Part shown: one piece after another, positions 8,323-16,084 of the stretch
Layout of the letters: each line of letters starts with the position of its first letter
Numbering within the stretch: position 1 is the stretch's first letter
Position numbers and translations under genes: made by a program
The notes under the pieces: model-generated
Seen by the model: the letters and a program-made list of their open reading frames with translations, nothing else
Databases searched by the model: none
What the model was told of the DNA's origin: nothing
From: Niabella drilacis
GTDB lineage: Bacteria > Bacteroidota > Bacteroidia > Chitinophagales > Chitinophagaceae
NCBI RefSeq assembly: GCF_900101395.1
Contig: NZ_FMZO01000004.1
Coordinates: 187,367-251,366, forward strand
Length of the DNA: 64,000 nucleotides
Reading direction: 5' to 3'

Positions 8323-9045
8323 ATGAAAGCAGGAAAATTAAGCACAGCAATAGGGATCATTCTGTTGGTCTTACTGGTGGACCAGGTAATAAAGATCTAT
8401 ATAAAAACGCATTATCCCATTGGAGAGGTAACCCGCATGTTTGGAATGAACTGGGCGCGGCTGCATTTTATTGAAAATTCGGGCATGGCCTGGGGATGGA
8501 AATTTGGCAACGAGGCCGGAAAAGTGACCTTAACGCTGTTCCGGCTGGCTGCGGTGATCTTTGGCTCCTTCCTGCTGGTGCGGTTTGCCCGCGAAAAATA
8601 CACCCGGGGCTTTATGGTTTGCGTAGCCCTTATTTATGCCGGTGCGCTGGGTAACCTGATCGACAGTATGTTCTATGGAATGATCTTCGATAAGGGCCTG
8701 CATTTTGACCCGGCTTTTGGTGACTATATAGGATATGACGGCATTGCCAAAATGGGCGGAAAAGGCTATGCGTCTTTCCTGCACGGGAGTGTGGTGGATA
8801 TGTTATACTTTCCGATGGTAAAAACCCACTATCCCTCCTGGTTTCCCTGGGTAGGCGGACAGCCCTTTGAGTTTTTTGCACCCATCTTTAATATTGCCGA
8901 TATGGCCATTTCTACGGGTGTGATCGCGCTGCTGGTTTTTCAAAAGCGATTCTATAAAAAGGTAAACGATGCAGCAGCGCAAACCGGCTCATCCGGTGAT
9001 GCTGTTACAAATGATGCGGCTTCTGAAGCTTCGTCTGCCGATTAA
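8323..9045 (+). CDS. lspA: Lipoprotein signal peptidase (signal peptidase II)
   Basis: Membrane aspartyl protease that cleaves the signal peptide of diacylglyceryl-modified prolipoproteins just before the +1 Cys. Family landmarks are VDQVIKIYIKTH at the N-terminus, FIENSGMAWG, and LGNLIDS. The two catalytic aspartates are D159 in GSVVDMLYFP and D193 in FNIADMAIS. There are four hydrophobic helices. At 240 residues it is longer than proteobacterial LspA (~165) because of an insertion around 120-150 and an Ala/Ser-rich tail; both are usual in this phylum. It serves the many lipoproteins of the cell, including the SusD- and SusE-type proteins in this window. The -7 box lies only 7 bp upstream of the ATG. 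Confidence 0.95.
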   Translation: MKAGKLSTAIGIILLVLLVDQVIKIYIKTHYPIGEVTRMFGMNWARLHFIENSGMAWGWKFGNEAGKVTLTLFRLAAVIFGSFLLVRFAREKYTRGFMVCVALIYAGALGNLIDSMFYGMIFDKGLHFDPAFGDYIGYDGIAKMGGKGYASFLHGSVVDMLYFPMVKTHYPSWFPWVGGQPFEFFAPIFNIADMAISTGVIALLVFQKRFYKKVNDAAAQTGSSGDAVTNDAASEASSAD

Positions 9046-9055
9046 TACAATACAC

Positions 9056-9409
9056 ATGAAAACCGTAGTTTTTACTTTTTTCCTTGCCCTGGCATTCCTG
9101 GGAGCGCAGGGACAAAAAACATCTAAGGTGCCGGATTCGTCAAAAAGGATACAGGTGGTTGAGACGGCCTGCGGAGAATGCCAGTTTGAAATGAAGGGGA
9201 AAAGCTGCGACCTGGCAGTAAAGATCGATGGCAAATCCTATTTTGTGGATGGTACGTCTATCGACGATCACGGAGATGCCCACGCCAAGGATGGCTTTTG
9301 CAATGCCGTGCGAAAGGCGGAGGTACAGGGCGAGATCGTAAACGGCCGGTTCCGGGCCAGTTATTTTAAATTGCTGGAGGACAAAAAGAAGAAAGTACGC
9401 AAAAAATAA
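9056..9409 (+). CDS. Small secreted Cys-containing protein (DUF6370-like)
   Basis: A 117-residue protein with a signal peptide (MKTVVFTFFLALAFLGAQGQ). The mature part contains ETACGECQFEMKGKSCDLAV, KSYFVDGTSIDDHGDAHAKDGFCNAVRKAEVQG and a lysine-rich tail. The four Cys and several His/Asp residues suggest a disulfide-bonded or metal-binding fold. I recall this pattern as the DUF6370 family, with moderate certainty; its function is unknown. The longer frame from 8969 runs through lspA in another frame and is not credible, whereas the ATG at 9056 gives a clean signal peptide. It begins 10 bp after the lspA stop and is probably cotranscribed with it. A terminator hairpin follows. Confidence 0.75.
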   Translation: MKTVVFTFFLALAFLGAQGQKTSKVPDSSKRIQVVETACGECQFEMKGKSCDLAVKIDGKSYFVDGTSIDDHGDAHAKDGFCNAVRKAEVQGEIVNGRFRASYFKLLEDKKKKVRKK

Positions 9410-9440
9410 ACGGTGTTTGGCCGGAAAATTTTATAGTATG

Positions 9441-9465
9441 AACGCCTGGGTAAGGCGTTTTTTTA
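9441..9465 (+). terminator. Rho-independent terminator after the lspA operon
   Basis: The stem AACGCC/GGCGTT (9441-9446 with 9454-9459) has a 7-base loop and is followed directly by a run of T (to about 9464). It lies about 30 bp past the stop of the small secreted protein. Confidence 0.7.
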
Positions 9466-9486
9466 TTGACAGGCATTTAACAGTAG

Positions 9487-9558
9487 AAGGAAAATAAGGG
9501 ATCCGGTTATTTTCCTTTTTTGTTAAAAAGGAAAATAATGAAATGAGTTATTTTCCTT
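9487..9558. promoter_or_regulatory. Four-half-site operator array upstream of the second Fic gene
   Basis: The 11-mer AAGGAAAATAA occurs four times in alternating orientation: 9487-9497 (+), 9507-9517 (-), 9528-9538 (+) and 9548-9558 (-). The starts are 20, 21 and 20 bp apart, i.e. two helical turns each. The central pair extends to a perfect 14-bp inverted repeat (9507-9520 and 9525-9538, loop TGTT). The last copy ends 6 bp before the predicted -7 box TATATTTG. This is the layout of a cooperative operator. The most likely ligand, by position, is the winged helix of the Fic protein downstream. Confidence 0.65.
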
Positions 9559-9564
9559 TTATTG

Positions 9565-9572
9565 TATATTTG
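9565..9572 (+). promoter_or_regulatory. Predicted -7 element of the second Fic gene
   Basis: TATATTTG fits TAnnTTTG and lies 28 bp before the ATG at 9601. The fourth operator half-site occupies the stretch just upstream, so bound protein would block the polymerase. Confidence 0.5.
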
Positions 9573-9600
9573 CACAATAAGAACCTTTCTTGTTTTACTT

Positions 9601-10743
9601 ATGCACCAGTTTCAGGCAGGAAATTATGTACAGCAGGGGTACTACAAAAGCTTTCAGCCGGGTTTCATTAACCGCAATTGGGCAATAGCGGATATGCAGG
9701 TGTTACAGCTTTTGTCTCAGGCGGACCGGCAATTAGGCCGGCTGGATATGTATTCCGAATATGTGAATATTGAGTTGTTCATCCGCATGCATATAGCTAA
9801 GGAGGCTACTCAATCTTCTAAAATAGAAGGAACTCAAACAAATATAGAGGAGGCATTTTTGCCCAAAGAGGAGGTCGATAATGAAAAGAGGAATGACTGG
9901 GAAGAAGTGCAAAATTATATTGCGGCAATGAACGAAGCGGTAAAATTGCTGCATGCCCTGCCATTTTCTTCCCGACTCATCCGGCAAACGCATAGGGTGT
10001 TATTACAAGGAGTAAGGGGCAAACATAAACAACCGGGCGATTACAGAAGGTCTCAAAACTGGATTGGTGGCGCTACCATTAATGATGCGGTTTTTGTACC
10101 ACCTGCACAACACACCATCGATGAATTGATGGGTGACCTGGAGAAATTTGCAAATGATGAATTGAATCCTTTGCCCGATCTGTTGAAGATTGCCCTGATC
10201 CATTACCAGTTTGAAACCATTCACCCGTTTCTGGATGGAAACGGAAGAGTTGGCCGCCTGTTGATTACGCTTTACCTGGTAAGCAAAGGCATTTTAAAGC
10301 AGCCGATCTTATATCTATCTGATTTTTTTGAGCGCAACCGGATGCTTTATTATGATAACCTGATGCGGGCACGTACACACAGCGACATTAATCAATGGTT
10401 TAAATTCTTTCTTACCGGTATCATCGAAACGGCAAAAAATGGGGTAGCTACATTTGATGGTATTCTGCAATTGCAAAAGGCCATCGATCAAAAATTGAAG
10501 GATGTAGGCGTGCGCAGCGGGGATGCGCATAAGGTGGTCAATTATATGTACGCGCAGCCGATCGTAAATGCACAAACAGTAGGTATTGTAATTGGCAAAC
10601 AGCCCAAGGCTGCTTATAAAATGATTGAGTTGCTGGAGGAATTAAAAATTGTAAAAGAAATTACCGGCGGACAAAGAGGTAAACTGTATGCTTTTGAAGG
10701 GTATCTTCAATTGTTCGAGAGTCATAAAAATCCCTACGGATAG
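9601..10743 (+). CDS. Fic family protein with C-terminal winged helix
   Basis: Class II Fic protein of 380 residues. The inhibitory motif is SSKIEG with Glu76. The active-site motif is H208-PFLDGNGRVGRL, complete. The N-terminal ~100 residues resemble the Fic/DOC N-terminal domain. The last ~60 residues (VVNYMYAQPIVNAQTVGIVIG...AYKMIELLEELKIVKEITG) form a predicted winged helix. The ATG at 9601 is preferred over the longer frame from 9562, because the predicted -7 box at 9565-9572 lies inside that extension. It is expected to AMPylate, or otherwise nucleotide-modify, a protein target; the target is unknown. It is monocistronic, bounded by an operator array upstream and a strong terminator downstream, with no toxin-antitoxin partner adjacent. 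Confidence 0.92.
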   Translation: MHQFQAGNYVQQGYYKSFQPGFINRNWAIADMQVLQLLSQADRQLGRLDMYSEYVNIELFIRMHIAKEATQSSKIEGTQTNIEEAFLPKEEVDNEKRNDWEEVQNYIAAMNEAVKLLHALPFSSRLIRQTHRVLLQGVRGKHKQPGDYRRSQNWIGGATINDAVFVPPAQHTIDELMGDLEKFANDELNPLPDLLKIALIHYQFETIHPFLDGNGRVGRLLITLYLVSKGILKQPILYLSDFFERNRMLYYDNLMRARTHSDINQWFKFFLTGIIETAKNGVATFDGILQLQKAIDQKLKDVGVRSGDAHKVVNYMYAQPIVNAQTVGIVIGKQPKAAYKMIELLEELKIVKEITGGQRGKLYAFEGYLQLFESHKNPYG

Positions 10744-10752
10744 ATAATATAC

Positions 10753-10790
10753 AAGAGAAAACCGCCTTTAAGCACGGGCGGTTTTCTCTT
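10753..10790. terminator. Bidirectional terminator between fic and fumC
   Basis: A perfect 14-bp stem, AAGAGAAAACCGCC (10753-10766) with GGCGGTTTTCTCTT (10777-10790), has a 10-base loop. The arms carry A- and T-rich ends, so it can end transcripts from either convergent gene. Confidence 0.8.
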
Positions 10791-10855
10791 TAAAAATCAA
10801 TAAACCTGCTTTTCGTCACGACCTCCTGTGAGAAACTTCGCTGCAGTAGATACTT

Positions 10856-12253
10856 TTATATTTTTCCCACCATTTTAGCCGGTACCACCCACTCGTCAAA
10901 TTCCTTTTCGGTAAGATAACCCAGCTTTACGGCCATTGCCTTCAGCGTGGTATTTTCTTTATGTGCTTTCTGAGCAATTTCCGCGGCTTTGTAGTACCCG
11001 ATTTTCGTATTCAATGCGGTTACCAGCATCAGGGAATTATCCAGGTGTTTCTTAATATTTTCCTCGATCGGCTTCAGACCCACGGCACATTTATCATTAA
11101 AGGAAACACATCCGTCCCCAATCAGGCGCGCACTGTGCAGGAAATTATAGATCATTACGGGCTTGAACACATTCAGCTCAAAATGACCGGTAGCACCACC
11201 AATATTAATGGCCACATCATTGCCCAATACCTGCGCGGCAATCATGGTAAGTGCCTCACACTGGGTAGGGTTTACCTTACCGGGCATAATAGAAGAGCCC
11301 GGCTCATTATCCGGGATGAACAGTTCGCCAATGCCACTACGCGGACCGGAGGATAGCATACGAATATCATTGGCAATCTTCATCAGGCTTACGGCTACTG
11401 TTTTCAGCGCACCGTGCGATTCCACAATGGCATCATGTGCGGCCAGTGCTTCAAACTTGTTCTCTGCTGTTTTGAATGGCAGTTTGGTCAGTTTGGCAAT
11501 TTCTGCAGCTACATTCTTTGCATAATCGGGAGGCGTATTGATACCGGTTCCTACCGCCGTACCACCCAATGCCAGTTCCGATAAATGCGGAAGCGTATTT
11601 TTTATGGCTTTCAAACCATGATTCAATTGCGATACATAGCCGCTCAGTTCCTGTCCCAGCGTTAAAGGAGTGGCATCCATAAAATGGGTACGGCCAATCT
11701 TTACAACCTTCATAAATTGCTTGCTCTTCTTCTGCAGCGTATCCCTTAATTTTTCGATACCCGGGATGGTTACTTCAACCAGGATCTTATAGGCGGCAAT
11801 ATGCATGGCCGTAGGGAAGGTATCATTGCTGCTTTGCGATTTGTTTACATCATCATTGGGGTGCAGCGCTTTTTCCTTATCGGTAAGCTGGCCGCCATTG
11901 AGCACATGGCCCCGGTAGGCGATCACTTCGTTTACATTCATATTGCTTTGCGTACCACTTCCGGTTTGCCATACTACCAGCGGAAAGCTGTCGTCTAATT
12001 TTCCTTCCAGTATTTCATTGCAAACTTTTCCGATCAGATCCGACTTTTTCTTGGGCAACACCTTGGCTTTTGCGTTGGTGATTGCAGCCGCTTTCTTCAG
12101 GTAAGCAAAGGCCTTAATGATCTCTTTGGGCATCCGGTTAATGTCGGCGGCAATCTTAAAATTGTCAATCGAGCGTTGTGTTTGTGCACCGTAGAGCGCG
12201 TCTGCCGGTACTTTTACCTCACCCATCGTGTCTTTTTCAATTCTGTACTCCAT
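10856..12253 (-). CDS. fumC: Class II fumarate hydratase (fumarase C)
   Basis: Oxygen-stable TCA-cycle enzyme that interconverts fumarate and L-malate. It is a cytoplasmic homotetramer of the aspartase/fumarase superfamily. The three conserved regions are present: [29 protein letters not shown], and the superfamily signature [16 protein letters not shown] carrying the active-site serine loop. The length of 465 residues is normal. The minus-strand ATG at 12253 is preceded by a TACCTTTG -7 box at 12340-12333. The predicted leader carries a perfect 20-bp hairpin, and a 21-bp palindrome sits upstream of the -7 box. The gene stands alone. Confidence 0.96.
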   Translation of the reverse strand: MEYRIEKDTMGEVKVPADALYGAQTQRSIDNFKIAADINRMPKEIIKAFAYLKKAAAITNAKAKVLPKKKSDLIGKVCNEILEGKLDDSFPLVVWQTGSGTQSNMNVNEVIAYRGHVLNGGQLTDKEKALHPNDDVNKSQSSNDTFPTAMHIAAYKILVEVTIPGIEKLRDTLQKKSKQFMKVVKIGRTHFMDATPLTLGQELSGYVSQLNHGLKAIKNTLPHLSELALGGTAVGTGINTPPDYAKNVAAEIAKLTKLPFKTAENKFEALAAHDAIVESHGALKTVAVSLMKIANDIRMLSSGPRSGIGELFIPDNEPGSSIMPGKVNPTQCEALTMIAAQVLGNDVAINIGGATGHFELNVFKPVMIYNFLHSARLIGDGCVSFNDKCAVGLKPIEENIKKHLDNSLMLVTALNTKIGYYKAAEIAQKAHKENTTLKAMAVKLGYLTEKEFDEWVVPAKMVGKI

Positions 12254-12275
12254 ATTCGTTTTTTAAGTTTGAGTT

Positions 12276-12326
12276 GCCGGGGTACAACCTGTTAGATTTA
12301 TTAAACCTAACAGGTTGTACCCCGGC
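12276..12326. repeat. Perfect 20-bp inverted repeat in the fumC leader (REP-like)
   Basis: The arm 12276-12295 (GCCGGGGTACAACCTGTTAG) and its exact complement at 12307-12326 are separated by 11 bp. If the -7 box at 12333-12340 is used, the fumC mRNA starts at this hairpin. The AACCTGTTAG core resembles palindromic repeats I recall as common in Bacteroidota intergenic regions. No gene ends here, so it is not an ordinary terminator. Confidence 0.6.
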
Positions 12327-12332
12327 CTGCCG

Positions 12333-12363
12333 CAAAGGTATTGGTAAATAAACTTTATTTACC
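12333..12363 (-). promoter_or_regulatory. fumC promoter -7 box and 21-bp palindromic operator
   Basis: On the minus strand TACCTTTG (12340-12333) fits TAnnTTTG. Just upstream is the perfect palindrome GGTAAATAAA-C-TTTATTTACC (12343-12363), in the position of the -33 region. It could serve a repressor or activator of fumC, or of the divergent WG-repeat gene. The binding protein is unknown. Confidence 0.5.
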
Positions 12364-12407
12364 TTCACCTTCGTTTTAAATGTGAAAACCGTGTAAAAAA
12401 GAAAAGC

Positions 12408-13418
12408 ATGAAAAACCGCCTGTTCAGCTCCTTTATCCTTATGACCATTTTCCTGCTTCCGGTGCTGCTCCGGGCACAGGGTCAGCTTTATTATTTTATG
12501 GATCCGAAAGACTCGCTGATCGGGGTAAAGGATAATAAAGGAAAGGTGATCATCCCTCCCCTGGGCAATCCCATTTATGAGCCGCAGGATCTTAACGAGC
12601 CCATTACAGACTCCCTGATCTTTATTGGTGATTTTATTAATGACTATACGGGGGCCGCTGGTTCTTTCGGAAGTATGTATGATCGCAACGGGATCTTTTT
12701 ATACCGGCCGCTGGCCTATGATGCCGGACCGGATTATTTTGAGGAGGGCCTGGCCCGTTGTATGCAAAAAGGGAAAGTGGGGTTTGTAAATGAGCAGGGA
12801 AAAGTGGCCATCCGCCCGCAGTGGGATTGGGTTTCGCCCTTCAACTATGGATATGCCTTTGCCTGCAATGGCTGTTACTGGGACCGGAGTAAGGATGCCG
12901 AACATCCGCCGCTGGCCTATAAGGAAAACGCTAAAACTTTTTATATCAACCGCGAGGGGAAAAGCGTTCAGTTGATGAAGCAGCGGAAAACGGAGAAAGA
13001 CCTGCCGGTGGATGGCGGATTCCTTCCCTATGCTTTTAAATATACCATGGAAGAGCGAAAGATCCTGGAGGAGATTGGGGCGATGGAAGTGGTATCAAAG
13101 ATCTGGAATGCCAATCAGGCTACGAAAGCTGCCGGTAAGGAAGCCCGGCTGCAATTTGAGATCGTGGGCCGGCCTTCTGCCTTATCGCCTTATTACAAGA
13201 TCCAGGGTTACCGGTATGGGCGTTTTGATAAAGAGGATCCCTTCCTCTTTTACCGGACATTAACCGGGGACTATTTTCAGGTAGGTTGGGATGGTAAGGA
13301 CAAAACACCCTTTACGCAATGGCTGAAAGAGCAACTGGAATCCTGTGCGCAGTATTTTAAAGACCACCCGGATGCGCCGAATAAATTTGATGTGGGCAGG
13401 TATTTGGATAAGCTTTAG
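12408..13418 (+). CDS. Secreted WG-repeat protein
   Basis: A signal peptide (MKNRLFSSFILMTIFLLPVLLRAQG) leads a 336-residue protein. WG (KWG Leptospira) repeats are recognisable as G-x-VGFVNEQGKVAIRPQWDWVSPFNYGYA (~125-152) and a weaker upstream unit GLARCMQKGKVGFV. These ~25-residue repeats make beta-rich scaffolds of unknown function that are frequent in Bacteroidota. The C-terminal half (from ~200) is not recognised. It is divergent from fumC across a shared intergenic region. No close partners follow on the same strand. Confidence 0.75.
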   Translation: MKNRLFSSFILMTIFLLPVLLRAQGQLYYFMDPKDSLIGVKDNKGKVIIPPLGNPIYEPQDLNEPITDSLIFIGDFINDYTGAAGSFGSMYDRNGIFLYRPLAYDAGPDYFEEGLARCMQKGKVGFVNEQGKVAIRPQWDWVSPFNYGYAFACNGCYWDRSKDAEHPPLAYKENAKTFYINREGKSVQLMKQRKTEKDLPVDGGFLPYAFKYTMEERKILEEIGAMEVVSKIWNANQATKAAGKEARLQFEIVGRPSALSPYYKIQGYRYGRFDKEDPFLFYRTLTGDYFQVGWDGKDKTPFTQWLKEQLESCAQYFKDHPDAPNKFDVGRYLDKL

Positions 13419-13547
13419 CCGTTAACGGCTGGTTCCTGGTCTAATGTTTAATGTTTCGGGTTAATGCTGTCTCCTGTCCGATGTAATACCCTTGGGTCCT
13501 GGTTTTTGTCAGATAATACTGAGAACGGACACCTGCCTGCTGACCGC

Positions 13548-14327
13548 TTAACTGCCTTTGAACTCCGCCTTCCGTTTTTCCATAAATGCTGCAATCCCTT
13601 CCCGGGCATCATTGGTAGTGATCAAACGGCCAAAGCTTTCTGCTTCTTTTTCATAACCGGAATTTCCGGGCAACGCTGCCAGGTTTGCCGCTTCAATACA
13701 GGCAGCAATGGCCAGGGGTGCTTTCGTATTAATAACAGCGAGTAGGGACCTTGCTTCGGCCAGCAGGCCACCCTGGGGTACCACACGGTTCACAAGCCCG
13801 TAATTAAAAGCCGTAACGGCATCGATCATGGTGCCTGCCAGTAATAGTTCCAGGGCCCTTCCCTTACCGATCAGTCGTGTCAGCCGCTGTGTTCCGCCAT
13901 ATCCCGGCAGCAAGCCCAGGTTCACTTCCGGCTGTCCGAATTTTGCGTTTTCACTGGCTATACGGAAATGACAGGCCATGGCCAGCTCGCATCCGCCACC
14001 CAGCGCAAACCCATTCACCGCGGCAATGATGGGTTTTGGCGCATTTTCGATCCGGGCAAAAAGCTGCTGGCCTTTTTGTGCAAGCGCTGTACCGGCCGCG
14101 GCATCCAGTCCGGAAAATTCAGCAATATCAGCGCCGGCAATAAAGGCCTTTTCACCGCTGCCCGTTATGATCGCGGCCTTTAGTTCTGCGTTGTTAATCA
14201 ACTCATCAATGATCATCGCCAGTTCTTCCAGCACGGTCTGGTTTAATGCGTTCAGCTTATCCGGCCGGTTGATGGTGATGGTTAAGATCGTATCTTCAAC
14301 AGCTGTTAAAATCGTCTGATAGCTCAT
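13548..14327 (-). CDS. Enoyl-CoA hydratase/isomerase family protein
   Basis: Crotonase-fold enzyme of 259 residues, most likely hydrating enoyl-CoA in fatty acid or amino acid degradation. Seen are the first oxyanion-hole segment KAFIAGADIAEFSGLD and the second, AVNGFALGGGCELAMACHFRIAS. The glutamates of GQPEVNLGLLPGYGGTQRL match the catalytic positions of true hydratases. The start is the ATG at 14327 (MSYQTILTAVED). A longer frame from 14474 would begin upstream of a good -7 box (TAGCTTTG, 14349-14342), so it is rejected. Substrate chain length is not determinable. No other beta-oxidation genes are nearby. Confidence 0.9.
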   Translation of the reverse strand: MSYQTILTAVEDTILTITINRPDKLNALNQTVLEELAMIIDELINNAELKAAIITGSGEKAFIAGADIAEFSGLDAAAGTALAQKGQQLFARIENAPKPIIAAVNGFALGGGCELAMACHFRIASENAKFGQPEVNLGLLPGYGGTQRLTRLIGKGRALELLLAGTMIDAVTAFNYGLVNRVVPQGGLLAEARSLLAVINTKAPLAIAACIEAANLAALPGNSGYEKEAESFGRLITTNDAREGIAAFMEKRKAEFKGS

Positions 14328-14341
14328 AAAGGTCCTTTTTA

Positions 14342-14349
14342 CAAAGCTA
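14342..14349 (-). promoter_or_regulatory. Predicted -7 element for the enoyl-CoA hydratase gene
   Basis: On the minus strand this reads TAGCTTTG, 15 bp upstream of the ATG at 14327. An AAAGGACC stretch in the leader could act as a weak ribosome site. The box decides between two possible starts. Confidence 0.45.
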
Positions 14350-14604
14350 AGATATAATGTTCCAGGTTTAACGCCTGATATGGCTTCGGGCTCCTTCGTC
14401 TTGCTTATTGTGGGACGTGAAATGTTCATGCATAACTTATGCACCCTATTACAGGGCAGATTGGGGAAATTCAATACCGGGCATCAAACCGGGTTCCTAC
14501 CTGAAATCGCATTTTCCACATTTTCAAATTCTCCTCTGGCATCTTTTTGGTACAGGATTTAAACCTTTTAAAATGAGAGGGGTCAATAAATAAAACAGGT
14601 TGTG

Positions 14605-16074
14605 ATGGCTTCCAATCAGATAAAAAATCAGCATCTTTTGTGGCGCGCGGGGTTTGGTCCGGCAGTAGAACAATTACAGGAGCTGGAAAAGTATACACCA
14701 CAGGAATATTATAAGGCCCTGGTAAAAGCATCTGCCGGGGAACCAACGTATATCGATATCGCCAGCGAAGACCTGCTGCAACTTTACGAATCCTACCTGG
14801 CTCCCGGAAAAAGAGGAAGACTGACAGCGGATGACCGCAAGCTGCTGAACCGGAAGCAACAGGCGGCAGTAAAGAACCTGAATCTCTATTGGCTGAAGGA
14901 AATGATCGCCAGCTCAGGGCAGCTGCGGGAAAAAATGGCCTATTTCTGGCATGGACACTTTGCCTGCCGCAACCGCAACCTGTTTTACAACCAGCTTTTT
15001 TTACATACCCTCCGGAAAAATGCGTTGGGTAATTTCAGAACCCTGCTGAAAGAGGTATCGCAATCGGCAGCGATGCTTTATTTTCTGAACAACCAGCAGA
15101 ACAAAAAAGGGCACCCTAATGAAAATTTTGCACGGGAAGTAATGGAACTGTTTACTTTGGGCCGTGGACATTATACCGAAAATGACATCAGGGAAGGCGC
15201 CCGGGCCTTTACCGGCTGGACGGCAAATCCCAGGGGTAAGTTTGTATTTAATAAGAAACAGCATGATGATGGGTCAAAAGACTTTTTAGGGAAAAAGGGC
15301 CATTTTGATGGTAACGATGTTCTTGATGTTATTTTGGAGAAGCGGCAAACGGCCACCTTTATTACCGAAAAGATCTACCGTTTTTTTGTAAATGATGCCA
15401 TCGATAAAGACCGGGTGCAGGCGCTTTCGGATGCTTTTTATAAAGATTATGATATCGGCAGGCTGATGGAACGCATCTTTACGGCCGACTGGTTTTATGA
15501 AGATCAAAATATCGGCGCGCGTATTAAATCGCCCATTGAGCTGCTGGCCGGTATCCAGCGGATGGTACCCATGCAGCTGGATAATGACAACGCGCTGATG
15601 AATCTGCAGCGCATCCTGGGGCAGCAATTATTATACCCGCCCAATGTAGCCGGGTGGCCGGGCGGGAAATCCTGGATCGACAGCAGCACGCTGATGATGC
15701 GGCTGAGGGTTCCGCAATTATTTAATGATAAGGACCTGATGAATGTAAAGCCGAAGCAGGATGATGATATCATGATGGGGCAAAAGGCCGATGGTATGGC
15801 AAATGTTCCGGCAAAACGAACCGCAAAGCCGGTAAAACCGATAGCCGGAGCAGGCTTGATCAATGCAAAGATCGACTGGCCCCAGTATGTAGGCAAATTT
15901 GAAAAGGTAAAGCGGGATGCTATTTTTCCTACGATCTCAAATTACCTTTTCCAGGTAAACGCTTCCCGTGTGGATAGGGTTGCTGCAAAATATATAGACA
16001 GTGATAACAGGGATGCGTACATCCGGTCAGTGACCATCCAGTTAATGAGTACCCCTGAATATCAATTGTGTTAA
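14605..16074 (+). CDS. DUF1800 domain-containing protein
   Basis: A 489-residue protein of the DUF1800 family (Pfam). Typical phrases are HLLWRAGFGP near the start, MAYFWHGHFACRN, NENFAREVMELFTLGRGHYTENDIREGARAFTGW and a C-terminal PPNVAGWPGGKSWIDSSTL. The biochemical role is unknown. In many phyla it is paired with DUF1501, as here, and thought to be exported. No clear signal peptide is seen. The ATG at 14605 follows an in-frame GTG at 14602. Its stop lies 10 bp before the ATG of the DUF1501 gene, so the pair is an operon. Confidence 0.88.
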   Translation: MASNQIKNQHLLWRAGFGPAVEQLQELEKYTPQEYYKALVKASAGEPTYIDIASEDLLQLYESYLAPGKRGRLTADDRKLLNRKQQAAVKNLNLYWLKEMIASSGQLREKMAYFWHGHFACRNRNLFYNQLFLHTLRKNALGNFRTLLKEVSQSAAMLYFLNNQQNKKGHPNENFAREVMELFTLGRGHYTENDIREGARAFTGWTANPRGKFVFNKKQHDDGSKDFLGKKGHFDGNDVLDVILEKRQTATFITEKIYRFFVNDAIDKDRVQALSDAFYKDYDIGRLMERIFTADWFYEDQNIGARIKSPIELLAGIQRMVPMQLDNDNALMNLQRILGQQLLYPPNVAGWPGGKSWIDSSTLMMRLRVPQLFNDKDLMNVKPKQDDDIMMGQKADGMANVPAKRTAKPVKPIAGAGLINAKIDWPQYVGKFEKVKRDAIFPTISNYLFQVNASRVDRVAAKYIDSDNRDAYIRSVTIQLMSTPEYQLC

Positions 16075-16084
16075 ATTGAATGTC

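Noticed and set aside
1347-10743. The Fic genes as toxin-antitoxin modules
   Set aside because: Neither has a small antitoxin gene beside it. Both carry the inhibitory motif within the same protein.
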